This document shows positions 1 to 9,119 of a stretch of DNA of 64,000 nucleotides, one piece after another (position 1 is the stretch's first letter; each line of letters opens with the position of its first letter). The DNA comes from CAMYOC01 sp963704875 (GTDB taxonomy: Bacteria > Pseudomonadota > Gammaproteobacteria > Steroidobacterales > XN24). Below the pieces are notes generated by a model. It saw only the letters and a list, made by a program, of their open reading frames with translations, made no database searches and was not told the origin of the DNA. The stretch covers positions 144,269 to 208,268 of the forward strand of contig CAVPIA010000003.1 of NCBI GenBank assembly GCA_963704875.1, in the 5' to 3' direction. The position numbers were made by a program, and so were the translations under genes.

Positions 1-342
1 ACTTCCTGGACAATGTTGCCGGCTGGATCCTGGAACTGGACCGCGGCTATGGCATCCCCTGGGAGGGCAATTACTCATCTTGGCTGGAGCAGAAGGAGCA
101 GCGGCTCGAGCAGGAATCCCGCCAGGAGGCGGCCAGAGTCCGCGCGATGAAACACGAACTGGAATGGGTGCGCACCAACCCCAAGGGCCGCCACGCGAAA
201 TCGAAGGCGAGACTGCAGCGATTTGAAGAACTCTCATCAAGGGAATTTCAGGCCCGCAACGAGACCAACGAAATCTATATCCCGCCCGGTCCTCGCCTGG
301 GCGACCTGGTCGCCGAGGCCAAGGGTCTGCGCAAGGGCTTTC

Positions 343-362
<20 letters not shown>
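1..362 (+). CDS. ettA: EttA ABC-F translation factor, upstream fragment (partial, frameshifted)
   Basis: This is the middle of an ABC-F ATPase that enters from the left window edge in the frame starting at base 3. It holds the end of the first ATPase domain and the charged arm/linker helix, rich in Glu, Arg and Lys (QKEQRLEQESRQEAARVR), that EttA uses to sense ribosomes at the E site. The linker continues through IYIPPGPRLGDLV, a typical EttA stretch before the second ATPase domain. The frame then hits a stop at 362. The next domain continues one frame over; dropping one T of the TTT at 339-341 restores F-G-D-R. So this is one gene with a +1 insertion. Whether the insertion is real or a sequence error cannot be told here. 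Confidence 0.85.
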
Positions 363-1011
<649 letters not shown>

Positions 1012-1107
1012 TCTTCCCGGACCACACGTTCAAATCACGCCCTTGGCGCCGGCCAGCGTGTCTGTCTGGCCACATAGTGCCTGCCAATTATAGTTGGTTA
1101 TTTTATT

Positions 1108-2445
1108 TTGAATCAATATATTAACAGCGATACCTCTAATTCACATGAGTTATTGATCAAGGGCGATCAACTGCTTTCGGAGCGCCGCCTGGACGAAGCA
1201 GGCGCCTGTTTCGAGATGATCCTCGATCAGCAGCCGGAGGCGCTGGACGCCCTGCTCAGGATGGCTCAGGTCCAGCTGCTGCAAAGCCGGATCGACCCCT
1301 GCCTGGCGACCCTGGATACGGCAATTGAATATCATCCGCACAATGCCGAGCTACGCTTTCGTCGCGGCACAATATTGCACAGCCTGGGCCGCTTCGATGA
1401 AGCCCGTGCGATCTATCACGAGGCGGTCAGCTTGCAGCCCGACCACGTTCCTGCATTGCTCAAGCTCGGGTCATGCTGCATGGCGCTGGGGGATACCGAG
1501 GCCGCGATACGCGCCTATCAGGGCGTGGTGACCATCGCCGGTCCGGTTGGCCGTGCGCTGCAGGATACGCGACTGCCAGAAGCAATCCGCGGCGATGTCG
1601 AATTGATGCACAAAACCCTGACCGGCAAGTACCGGGATCTGCTTGAATCGACCCGTGCATATCTGAGGGACAAGTACCCAGCCAGCGAATTGACCCGGAT
1701 TGATGCCGCTCTGGCGGTTCTGGCTGGCCAGCGGCAACGCGCCTACGAACATCCACAACAACGTCCGGAGTTCATGTATATCCCCGGGCTGCGTCCGATC
1801 CCGTGGTTTGAACGCGAAGATTTTGACTGGGTACAACGCGTCGAAGACGCATTCCCCGAGGTGCGCGCGGAACTCGAGGCACTGCTGCCGGAGCGCTCCG
1901 GCTTTGTGCCGTATATCCACGGAACCCAGGGCCAGCAGGCGTCGACCCCGCAAGGCACCGACTTTTCGCATCTTGCGGGCAATCTGTCCTGGAGCGCGTT
2001 CCATCTGCATCTCAAAGGCCGGATCGCAGACCATTGCGAGCGTTGCCCTCAGACCGCCGCGCTGATGGACAGCCTGCCGTTACCAGAGGCCGAAGGATGG
2101 ATGCCGGAAACGTTCTTCTCAGTGCTTGCGCCCGGTGAACACATCATCCCGCACTACGGGCAGATGAACGGACGGCTGACGGTTCACCTCGGCCTGATCA
2201 TCCCGCCCGACTGCGGAATCAGCGTGTGCGGCGAGACCAGGGGCTGGGAGGAAGGCAAGGTACTGGCCTTTGATGACAGCTTTTTGCATGAGGCCTGGAA
2301 CCGCAGTGATGCGGATCGCGCGGTGCTTATCTTCGAGGTATGGCATCCGGATATGAGCGAAGCGGAGATCGACGGCGTGCAGCATTTCCTGACCACGCGG
2401 ACGCGCTGGCTGAACGAGATCATTATGGATGGCGGCAGCGGATGA
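1108..2445 (+). CDS. TPR-aspartyl/asparaginyl beta-hydroxylase family protein
   Basis: The 445-aa protein has about four tetratricopeptide repeats (residues 10-160; SERRLDEAGACFEMIL, SLGRFDEARAIYHEAV) followed by an Asp/Asn beta-hydroxylase cupin domain (about 230-430). The cupin has IIPHYGQMNGRLTVHLGLI, then GWEEGKVLAFDDSFLHEAWN and a final FEVWHPDM. These match the 2-oxoglutarate/Fe(II) site of AspH, which uses two His and no carboxylate ligand. The first start in frame is a TTG at 1108 with no clear ribosome site; another TTG lies at 1153. The protein is presumably cytosolic, as no signal peptide is seen. The substrate is unknown. TPR plus beta-hydroxylase is a known bacterial architecture, sometimes annotated as sulfotransferase- or AspH-like. 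Confidence 0.82.
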   Translation: MNQYINSDTSNSHELLIKGDQLLSERRLDEAGACFEMILDQQPEALDALLRMAQVQLLQSRIDPCLATLDTAIEYHPHNAELRFRRGTILHSLGRFDEARAIYHEAVSLQPDHVPALLKLGSCCMALGDTEAAIRAYQGVVTIAGPVGRALQDTRLPEAIRGDVELMHKTLTGKYRDLLESTRAYLRDKYPASELTRIDAALAVLAGQRQRAYEHPQQRPEFMYIPGLRPIPWFEREDFDWVQRVEDAFPEVRAELEALLPERSGFVPYIHGTQGQQASTPQGTDFSHLAGNLSWSAFHLHLKGRIADHCERCPQTAALMDSLPLPEAEGWMPETFFSVLAPGEHIIPHYGQMNGRLTVHLGLIIPPDCGISVCGETRGWEEGKVLAFDDSFLHEAWNRSDADRAVLIFEVWHPDMSEAEIDGVQHFLTTRTRWLNEIIMDGGSG

Positions 2446-2481
2446 TGCGGATCGTGCCGGCATTTTTTGCTGTAAAGGACA

Positions 2482-3219
2482 CTAGTTGCGTGCCGACAGG
2501 TATTTCTCCCGCCTGACCTGTTTTACGCCCATACCCTTCTCTTTTAGTGCGGCGACCGCTTCATCGACCATGTTCGGGTTGCCGCAAAGATAGACAATGT
2601 CCCTGTCCGGATCGACTTCCAGATCGGCAAACTGTTTCTGCACATAGCCCCGGCATTCCCAGTCCGATGCGTCGTCTGGCAGAGCACGGCTGTAACAGGC
2701 ACGGAACTTAAAACCATCCATCCTCGAAGCCAGATCTCGAAATGCATCTGCATATAACAGCTCTGCCCGGTTGCGGACACCGAGGATCACTTCCGCAGAA
2801 TACCCGGTATCGGTGAGCCGCCGCTCCAGCTCCGGCAACATCGAATGATACGGCGTTACCCCGGTACCCGTGGCAATCATCAGATAGCGGCAAGGGGGAT
2901 CATCGCGGAGTACGAATCTCCCATACGGCCCGCTGGCTTCCACCATGCTGCCAGGCTCCAGGCCAAACAGCTGGCCTGTCGCAAAACCACCTTCCACCGG
3001 GGCCACCGCGATCTCGATCAGATCGGAGGACTCTGGCGATGTGACCACGCTGTAGCTGCGGTGCGTACGCTGTCCGTCCCGGTCCCAGTGCAGATTGATA
3101 AACTGCCCGGCAACGTAGTCGAAGGCCTCACGATCGGCTCTGCGAAAAGCTAACTGGCGCACGGTTGGCGTTAGTTGCACACTGGAATGCAACGTGAGCG
3201 GAAATGTATTCCAGGTCAT
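2482..3219 (-). CDS. fpr: Ferredoxin--NADP+ reductase
   Basis: The 245-aa flavoprotein matches Fpr in length. The FAD-binding barrel carries the R-x-Y-S motif (HRSYSVVTSPE), then a diphosphate-binding segment (GPYGRFVL). The NADP domain has MIATGTGVTPYHSML and a late CGNPNMVDEAV motif. It exchanges electrons between NADPH and ferredoxin or flavodoxin and commonly serves oxidative-stress and radical-enzyme reduction. An upstream extension in frame to 3270 exists, but the ATG at 3219 begins at MTWNTFPLTL, which aligns with the family start and has GGGAAC just upstream. The C-terminus ends YLSARN; the bacterial type ending in a Trp or Tyr is not present. The gene stands alone, divergent from the gene at 3349. 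Confidence 0.85.
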   Translation of the reverse strand: MTWNTFPLTLHSSVQLTPTVRQLAFRRADREAFDYVAGQFINLHWDRDGQRTHRSYSVVTSPESSDLIEIAVAPVEGGFATGQLFGLEPGSMVEASGPYGRFVLRDDPPCRYLMIATGTGVTPYHSMLPELERRLTDTGYSAEVILGVRNRAELLYADAFRDLASRMDGFKFRACYSRALPDDASDWECRGYVQKQFADLEVDPDRDIVYLCGNPNMVDEAVAALKEKGMGVKQVRREKYLSARN

Positions 3220-3348
3220 ATGGGTTCCCGTTGTGAGGCGCTTTTTTAACACAGGCGCAGCCGACTGCACAGCGTTGACCCCCGAGTCCGCAATGGTGTA
3301 TTCAGTCTGCCTTTACAGAACACAGCCTACGATATCGAGGAAAGAAAC

Positions 3349-4209
3349 ATGGCCCTGCCGAAAATCATGCTTGTCGCTGTCGCGCTGACGCTGGCAATAT
3401 CTGCGCCCGCCCGGGCGATGGACGCGGAGACCTCTCAGGCGCTGGATGCGGCCCTTAACGGCAGCCAACGCTCGGCAGAGAACAAGGCTCGTGATATCTA
3501 TCGCCACCCGCGAGCGACCCTCGATTTTCTCGGGCTCGAAGCCCATATGACCGTGATCGAACTCTGGCCCGGCGGCGGCTGGTATACGGAGATTCTCGCG
3601 CCAACGCTGCGCGGCAGCGGCAAGCTGATCACCGCGCACTATGGCGCGAACACCGGCTCTGAATACCGCACCCAAAGCTATCTGGGGTTTGTCGAGAAAC
3701 TGGCAGGCGCGGGCAACATCTACGACCAGGTGAAGGTGATCGAGTTTGGCAAAGGCGCCGGCAATGCGCTTGGCCAGGACAACAGCGCGGACATGGTGCT
3801 TGTGTTTCGCAACATTCACAGCCTGATCCGCGGTGGTTTGCTGGAGCAGTTCCTCAAAGCAGCGATGGATGTACTCAAGCCCGGTGGCGTGCTTGGTATC
3901 GTTCAGCACCGCAGCATCGAGATACAGGATCTCGAGATGGGTGATGAGAACATTCTGCTCATCGCAAAAAGCGGTTATGTGCCGGAACGCTATGTCGTAA
4001 CACAGGCCGAGGCCGCCGGATTTACGCTCGATGGCACAAGCGAGATCAATGCCAATCCGAAGGATCTCAAGGAATATCCACAAGGCGTATGGACCTTGCC
4101 ACCATCGTTGCGCCTTGGGGATGTGGACCGCGAGACCTACATCAGCATCGGTGAAAGCGACCGCATGACGCTGCGTTTCGTGAAGCCAGCGTTGGCAGAT
4201 GCGAGCTAA
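3349..4209 (+). CDS. Exported class I SAM-methyltransferase-fold protein
   Basis: The 286-aa protein has a clear Sec signal peptide (MALPKIMLVAVALTLAISAPARA, cleaved before MDAE). The rest is a Rossmann methyltransferase-like domain with a motif I region VIELWPGGGWYTEIL, a motif IV-like VLVFRNIHSL, and a post-IV region VLKPGGVLGIVQH. This resembles the 'predicted methyltransferase' group COG4798. S-adenosylmethionine is not expected in the periplasm, so the true activity is unclear. The start ATG follows GAGGAAAGAAAC, a good ribosome site. Its stop overlaps the convergent hutG stop by 3 bp. Confidence 0.75.
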   Translation: MALPKIMLVAVALTLAISAPARAMDAETSQALDAALNGSQRSAENKARDIYRHPRATLDFLGLEAHMTVIELWPGGGWYTEILAPTLRGSGKLITAHYGANTGSEYRTQSYLGFVEKLAGAGNIYDQVKVIEFGKGAGNALGQDNSADMVLVFRNIHSLIRGGLLEQFLKAAMDVLKPGGVLGIVQHRSIEIQDLEMGDENILLIAKSGYVPERYVVTQAEAAGFTLDGTSEINANPKDLKEYPQGVWTLPPSLRLGDVDRETYISIGESDRMTLRFVKPALADAS

Positions 4210-5036
4210 CCGTAGCGAGCGCGGAAACCGACCAGCAGATCAGCAAAAACCTGACGCAGCATAGCCCGGGCATTATCGAACTGGGGACAGGCCAGGGCCT
4301 CGTCAGGCTTGCCCTCCTGCATATACACACGCTGGCACATCTCTATCTGGATCGCTTCGACATCCTCCACCCGGCCATAGTGGTCCGTGATGTAGCCACC
4401 CTTGTAGGGCGAGTTGATGGCGACGCGCAATCCGCGCTCGTTAAATGCGCTGACAAGCGTGGATCGCAACCAGTCACCACAGGTCTGGCCATCCCGGTCA
4501 CCCAGGTAGATATCGTCCTGCAGCTCGCCGTGCAGGCGATTGGCGACGCTTGCTATGCTGTGTGCATCGACCAGAACCGCGCGACCGAACTGCCTTCTCA
4601 GGTCCTTTAACAACTGCAACAAAGCGTCGTGATACGGGGCGTGATAGCGCTGCCGGCGAATCTCGATCTCGTCGGCATCGGGTGGATTGAGGAAAACCGG
4701 CTCCCCATGAAAGGTCTCTGTCGGCACCAGACCAGTCTCAAATCGCCCCGGGTACAGCGGCGCCGCCGTCGGACTGCGATTCAGATCGACCACGAAGCGA
4801 CTGTATACGCCGTGGATGCTGGTGATCCCGAGCTCAGGCAGGAAATCGTACAGGTGGTGCAAATGCCAATCGGTCATCGGCAAGCCGGCCATGAGCTGAC
4901 TGGCGAAACCGGCATCCACCTCCGGCGTCACCCGGACGCCAGTGTGCGGCATGCTGACCAGCACCGGAACCGGGTCGGTCAGCGGCCGGCGAATCCGGAA
5001 CGGTGCGTCGCCTGTCTGTTCGGTTTCAATTGTCAT
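4206..5036 (-). CDS. hutG: N-formylglutamate deformylase
   Basis: The 276-aa zinc-dependent amidohydrolase acts last in the five-step Hut route, hydrolysing N-formylglutamate to glutamate and formate. Family features are PVLVSMPHTG near the N-terminus, SRFVVDLNRSP, LVDAHSI and the late NSPYKGGYITDHYG. Its start (5036) overlaps the hutF stop by 4 bp (ATGA), so the two are translationally coupled. The presence of hutF next door fixes the role: the product of HutF is exactly the HutG substrate. Length is normal for the family (about 265-275 aa). Confidence 0.92.
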   Translation of the reverse strand: MTIETEQTGDAPFRIRRPLTDPVPVLVSMPHTGVRVTPEVDAGFASQLMAGLPMTDWHLHHLYDFLPELGITSIHGVYSRFVVDLNRSPTAAPLYPGRFETGLVPTETFHGEPVFLNPPDADEIEIRRQRYHAPYHDALLQLLKDLRRQFGRAVLVDAHSIASVANRLHGELQDDIYLGDRDGQTCGDWLRSTLVSAFNERGLRVAINSPYKGGYITDHYGRVEDVEAIQIEMCQRVYMQEGKPDEALACPQFDNARAMLRQVFADLLVGFRARYG

Positions 5037-6376
5037 GCGCTCGCCAGCTCCTTTAACGCGGCTGAATAGGCCGACTGAATCTCTGTTTCCGAGAAATGAC
5101 TGCCTTCGCTAACCAGTCGATTGCCGCCGACATACGTTGCCGAAATATTCTGTCGGCTGCCAGCGGTAATCAAGGCGTCCATCGCATTCTCAATCGACAA
5201 CCCGGCCAGGGGCGAGGCCAGAGGGTCAAGCACGGCCAGATCCGCATAGGCGCCTACCTTGATCTCACCGACGGCCTGTGCCATGGCCGCGCCGCCGGCG
5301 ACCGCCGCCAGCCGCCATAGCGGAGCGCCCAGACCTTCCTCGGTGGCCAGGCAGGCGCGCCGCCCCAGCATCAGCCGCTGGCCATACTCCAGCAGGCGCA
5401 GCTCTTCGACCGCATCGATGCGGACATTGCTGTCAGAGCCGATGGCAAAACGACCACCGAGTCGCCGATACTCACGCGCCGGGAAGATCCCGTCGCCCAG
5501 GTAAGCCTCGGTCAGCGGGCAGAGCACGACAGTAGCGCCGGCATCGGCGATCAGCGCAAGCTCCCGCTCGCTGGCGTGGGTTGCATGGACCAGGTTCCAG
5601 CTCATATCCAGTTCCACAGCATCGGCAAGCAATTCGATCGGACTTACGCCGCTTGCTTCGATACATGCCTCGACTTCCTGTCGCTGTTCGGCGATATGAA
5701 TGTGTTTCGCATATCCGGGCGGCAGCAAGCCGTCCGCCCCGGCCAGCAACGCCTTCAGCGCCGGCAGACCCACCGCACGCAAGGAGTGCGGCGCGATGCC
5801 CAGCGGAAGCGGGCCAAGAGATGCCAGCAGACTGAGATAGTCGTCTACGCTTTCATGCACAAACCGCTGCTGGCGGGTCTCTGCTGCCTGCTCAAAGCCA
5901 CCCTGCTGGTAAAGCACCGGCAGCAGCAACAAACGGATGCCAGCCTGGGCGGCCCCCTCGATCACTGCCTGCGCCATTTCAGGGCCGCGACTGCCATCGG
6001 CGCGGTGATGCAAATAATGGAATTCCGCCACACTGGTAAAACCGCACCGCAGCATGTCTGCAAACGCACGGGCCGCTACCGCGCGCAGATTTTCCGGGCT
6101 CATGTCCCGTGCCAGACCGTACATTGCCTCACGCCAGCTCCAGAACGAGTCGTCTCCGGATGCGCGCTCACCCTGCCCTACCAACGCTCGCTGGAAGCAG
6201 TGGCTGTGCGCATTGGGCATGCCGGGCAACGCCACCCAGCCGTCGAACGGCTGCCCGTCTTCACGCGGCTCATCTTCGATTGCGGTGATCAGCCCCTGAT
6301 TATCGATGATCAGGCGTTTGTGGCGTTCCATCCCGCCGGGCGTGAGAATATGCTGGAAACGCAAACTGCGGCTCAT
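5033..6376 (-). CDS. hutF: Formimidoylglutamate deiminase
   Basis: The 447-aa amidohydrolase converts N-formimino-L-glutamate to N-formylglutamate and ammonia. It shows the amidohydrolase metal motif MPNAHSHCFQR, then HIAEQRQEVEAC, a catalytic-region His in LVHATHAS, and GSDSNVRIDAVEELR with the metal-binding Asp. The frame is open to 6406, but the ATG at 6376 (MSRSLRFQHIL) has GGGAGCAGC ahead of it and fits the family start. Its start lies only 19 bp from the divergent hutI start. hutF and hutG form a leftward operon. Confidence 0.92.
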   Translation of the reverse strand: MSRSLRFQHILTPGGMERHKRLIIDNQGLITAIEDEPREDGQPFDGWVALPGMPNAHSHCFQRALVGQGERASGDDSFWSWREAMYGLARDMSPENLRAVAARAFADMLRCGFTSVAEFHYLHHRADGSRGPEMAQAVIEGAAQAGIRLLLLPVLYQQGGFEQAAETRQQRFVHESVDDYLSLLASLGPLPLGIAPHSLRAVGLPALKALLAGADGLLPPGYAKHIHIAEQRQEVEACIEASGVSPIELLADAVELDMSWNLVHATHASERELALIADAGATVVLCPLTEAYLGDGIFPAREYRRLGGRFAIGSDSNVRIDAVEELRLLEYGQRLMLGRRACLATEEGLGAPLWRLAAVAGGAAMAQAVGEIKVGAYADLAVLDPLASPLAGLSIENAMDALITAGSRQNISATYVGGNRLVSEGSHFSETEIQSAYSAALKELASA

Positions 6377-6395
6377 CGCTGCTCCCGGGGAATAC
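6377..6395. promoter_or_regulatory. 19-bp divergent hutF/hutI gap with back-to-back ribosome sites
   Basis: The gap between the hutF ATG (6376, minus) and the hutI GTG (6396, plus) holds a palindromic core CCCGGGG. Read rightward, GGGGAA precedes the hutI GTG. Read leftward, CCCGGGAGCAGC precedes the hutF ATG. There is no room for two promoters, so each transcript must start inside the coding region of the opposite gene. This decides both starts over the longer open frames. Confidence 0.7.
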
Positions 6396-7586
6396 GTGCA
6401 CGACATTTTGTTCGACAGGCTCCGATTCTATCCGATGACGGAGGCGGCAATCAGCGGACCACTGGTAGCGGCTGACGCAGACTGTTTCGCGGTCACTGAC
6501 GGCCGGATTTCTGCAGTCGGCGAACGCGTCCGGTCCCGGCAGATTGTCGATCTGGGCGAAAGCATCGTATTGCCCGGCCTTATCGACTGCCATACGCATC
6601 TGGTCTACGCCGGTGACCGCATGGCCGAACATGCTTTGCGTTTGAGCGGTGCCAGCTATGCGGATATCGCGCGCGCCGGCGGTGGCATCCGGTCGACGGT
6701 GCGCAGCGTGCGCGAAGCCAGCGAATCTGAACTGGTGGATGCGGCGCTGCCGAGGATTCACACACTGCTGCGCGAGGGCGTGACCCGGATCGAAATCAAG
6801 AGCGGTTATGGCCTGGATCTCGAAAACGAACTGAAGATGCTGCGCGTGATACGCGAACTCGATCGTCAGACTCCGGTGCATCTGCATGCCACGTTCCTCG
6901 GCGCCCACGTGATACCCGAAGACAGCGACCCGGATAGCTATATCAACGAGGTTACGCAGCGCATGTTGCCAGCCGTGGCTGAGCAGGGACTGGCCGAGGC
7001 GGTTGATATCTTCGTTGAAAACATCGGCTTCTCTCTGGCTCACCTGGGGCAGCTGGCAGCAGCCACTGCGGATCACGGGTTGAATCTGCGCGTCCATGCG
7101 GAGCAACTTTCAGCGATGGGCGGCTCCGGTCGCGGCGCCCGCCTCGGCGCCGTGTCCTGCGATCACCTTGAATATGCCGCACAATCCGATGTCGATGCGA
7201 TGGCGACCGCCGCTACGGTCGCCGTATTGTTGCCGGGCGCGTTCTACTTCCTTGGCGAGACCCGTAAGCCACCGGTCGCCGCGCTGCGTGCTGCCGGCGT
7301 CCCCATGGCTGTCGCCACGGATCATAATCCCGGTTCATCGCCCTTGCTGAGCCTGTTGACCAGCGCGCACATGGCCGCCACTCTGTTTGGTCTTAGCCCA
7401 GCCGAAGCGCTGGCCGGGATCACACGTCATGCGGGCCGGGCTCTGGGGAAAAACGATGCCGGCAGCCTGACTCTGGGAAGTGTCGCGGATTTCACAGTGT
7501 GGGACATCCCGGGTCCCGAGTTCCTGCTCTATCAGCTCGGTGGTTTGTACCCGGTGGGCACCTACATAGGCGGAGTATCTGTATGA
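6396..7586 (+). CDS. hutI: Imidazolonepropionase
   Basis: The 396-aa metal-dependent amidohydrolase opens the imidazolone ring of 4-imidazolone-5-propionate to N-formimino-glutamate (third Hut step). Motifs include LPGLIDCHTHLVYAGDR (metal-binding HxH), the long YADIARAGGGI segment, VHAEQLSAMGG, and ATDHNPGSSPL with the late metal Asp. The GTG at 6396 is chosen because GGGGAA precedes it and the resulting length matches the family; upstream in-frame sequence lies inside hutF. Its TGA overlaps the hutH ATG by 4 bp. Confidence 0.93.
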   Translation: MHDILFDRLRFYPMTEAAISGPLVAADADCFAVTDGRISAVGERVRSRQIVDLGESIVLPGLIDCHTHLVYAGDRMAEHALRLSGASYADIARAGGGIRSTVRSVREASESELVDAALPRIHTLLREGVTRIEIKSGYGLDLENELKMLRVIRELDRQTPVHLHATFLGAHVIPEDSDPDSYINEVTQRMLPAVAEQGLAEAVDIFVENIGFSLAHLGQLAAATADHGLNLRVHAEQLSAMGGSGRGARLGAVSCDHLEYAAQSDVDAMATAATVAVLLPGAFYFLGETRKPPVAALRAAGVPMAVATDHNPGSSPLLSLLTSAHMAATLFGLSPAEALAGITRHAGRALGKNDAGSLTLGSVADFTVWDIPGPEFLLYQLGGLYPVGTYIGGVSV

Positions 7587-9118
7587 CTGAACTGATCATC
7601 ACAGGCCAGAACCTGCGGGTATCCGATGTGTTGAACTACGAGCACAGACGGCCGCACCTGATGTTGGCCGACGATGCCCGCGAACGCATGCTGGCAAGCG
7701 TCGAAACGGTGCGTCAGGCAGTGGCAGCCGACCAACCGCGTTACGGCATCAATACCGGATTTGGTGCTTTTGCAAATACCCGCATCTCTCCATCACAGGT
7801 CACCGAACTGCAGTACAACCTGGTGCGCAGTCATGCGGCTGGGGTCGCTGAACCGCTGCCAGCGACCCTGGTGAGACGCATGATGCTGCTAAAAGCCAAC
7901 AGTCTCGCCGCGGGCTACTCCGGGATCCGACCACAGGTGGTGGAAACACTACTCGCCTTGCTCAATGAAGATGTGCTGCCGATTATCCCCAGCCGCGGAT
8001 CGGTGGGCGCATCCGGCGATCTGGCCCCGCTTGCACACCTTGCTCTCGCGCTGATCGGCGAAGGGGAAGCCCGCCTGGGTGAGCGTGTCCTGGTTGGCCA
8101 TGACGTGCTGACCAAAGCCCAATGCGAGCCGGTATCACTGGCGGCCAAGGAAGGTCTGGCGCTGCTAAACGGCACCCAGGCAAGTGCCGCCCTGGCGATA
8201 ACCGGGATCGAACAGGCGGACCGCTTGCTGGCGACGGCCATATTGGCTGGCGCATTGAGCCTGGAAGGTCTGGCCGGCAGTTTTGCCCCGTTCGATGAAC
8301 GTATCCACGAAGCGCGCGGTCTCACGGGTCAGAAAACTGTGGCTGGACTGTTCCGCGGCCTGCTCACCGAAAGCGGGATTCATTCCGGCCATGCCACCTG
8401 TGGCCGCGTCCAGGACCCCTATTCGGTGCGCTGTATGCCGCAGGTATTAGGCGCGGTCTGGGATACGCTGAATCACGCCGGCCAGGTGCTCGCCGCCGAG
8501 TGTAATGGTGTGACCGACAACCCGCTCATATTCGGCGACGATGTGATTTCCGGTGGCAATTTTCACGCCGAACCCCTCGCTTTTATTTGCGACTTTGCTG
8601 CCATCGCCGTAGCCGAGATCGGCAGCATGTCGGAACGCCGGATCGACTTACTGGTGCGCCGGATCAACCCCGGCCTGACCATGTTCCTGACGCAGGAACC
8701 GGGTCTCGAATCCGGCATGATGATCGCCCATGTCACCGCGGCCGCTCTTTGCTCGGAGAACAAGACGCTGGCCCATCCAGCCTCTGTCGACAGCATTCCT
8801 ACTTCGGCGGGGCAGGAAGACCACGTCAGCATGGCACCCTGGGCGGGGTTCAAACTGCTGGATATCTGTGCCAATACTGCCCGTATCCTGGCGATCGAAT
8901 TGCTGACCGGCGCGCTGGCGGTGGACGAACAAGCACCAGCGGCGACCACTCCGGAGTTGCAGGCACTGCACCATCACATCCGGGACCGCGTGCCCCGAAT
9001 CAGGGGCGATCATCGTCTGGATGGAGAAATCGCCGAGATCACCCGCTGCGTGCTCGACGGCAGCATGCTGCACCTGTTGCCCGGCGGCGCTACCGGAGCG
9101 GTCGCCGCGTTTGGCTAG
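7583..9118 (+). CDS. hutH: Histidine ammonia-lyase
   Basis: The 511-aa protein deaminates histidine to trans-urocanate, the first Hut step. The self-cyclising Ala-Ser-Gly that forms the MIO electrophile is at residues 143-145 (GSVGASGDLAPLAHL). Other family blocks are YGINTGFGAF, NGTQASAAL, QDPYSVRCMPQVLG, CNGVTDNPL and SAGQEDHVSM. The ATG at 7583 overlaps the hutI stop (ATGA) and is preceded by AGGCGGAG. The longer reading from 7499 is out of family. The next gene starts one base after the stop, so it is probably cotranscribed. Confidence 0.95.
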   Translation: MTELIITGQNLRVSDVLNYEHRRPHLMLADDARERMLASVETVRQAVAADQPRYGINTGFGAFANTRISPSQVTELQYNLVRSHAAGVAEPLPATLVRRMMLLKANSLAAGYSGIRPQVVETLLALLNEDVLPIIPSRGSVGASGDLAPLAHLALALIGEGEARLGERVLVGHDVLTKAQCEPVSLAAKEGLALLNGTQASAALAITGIEQADRLLATAILAGALSLEGLAGSFAPFDERIHEARGLTGQKTVAGLFRGLLTESGIHSGHATCGRVQDPYSVRCMPQVLGAVWDTLNHAGQVLAAECNGVTDNPLIFGDDVISGGNFHAEPLAFICDFAAIAVAEIGSMSERRIDLLVRRINPGLTMFLTQEPGLESGMMIAHVTAAALCSENKTLAHPASVDSIPTSAGQEDHVSMAPWAGFKLLDICANTARILAIELLTGALAVDEQAPAATTPELQALHHHIRDRVPRIRGDHRLDGEIAEITRCVLDGSMLHLLPGGATGAVAAFG

Positions 9119-9119
9119 C

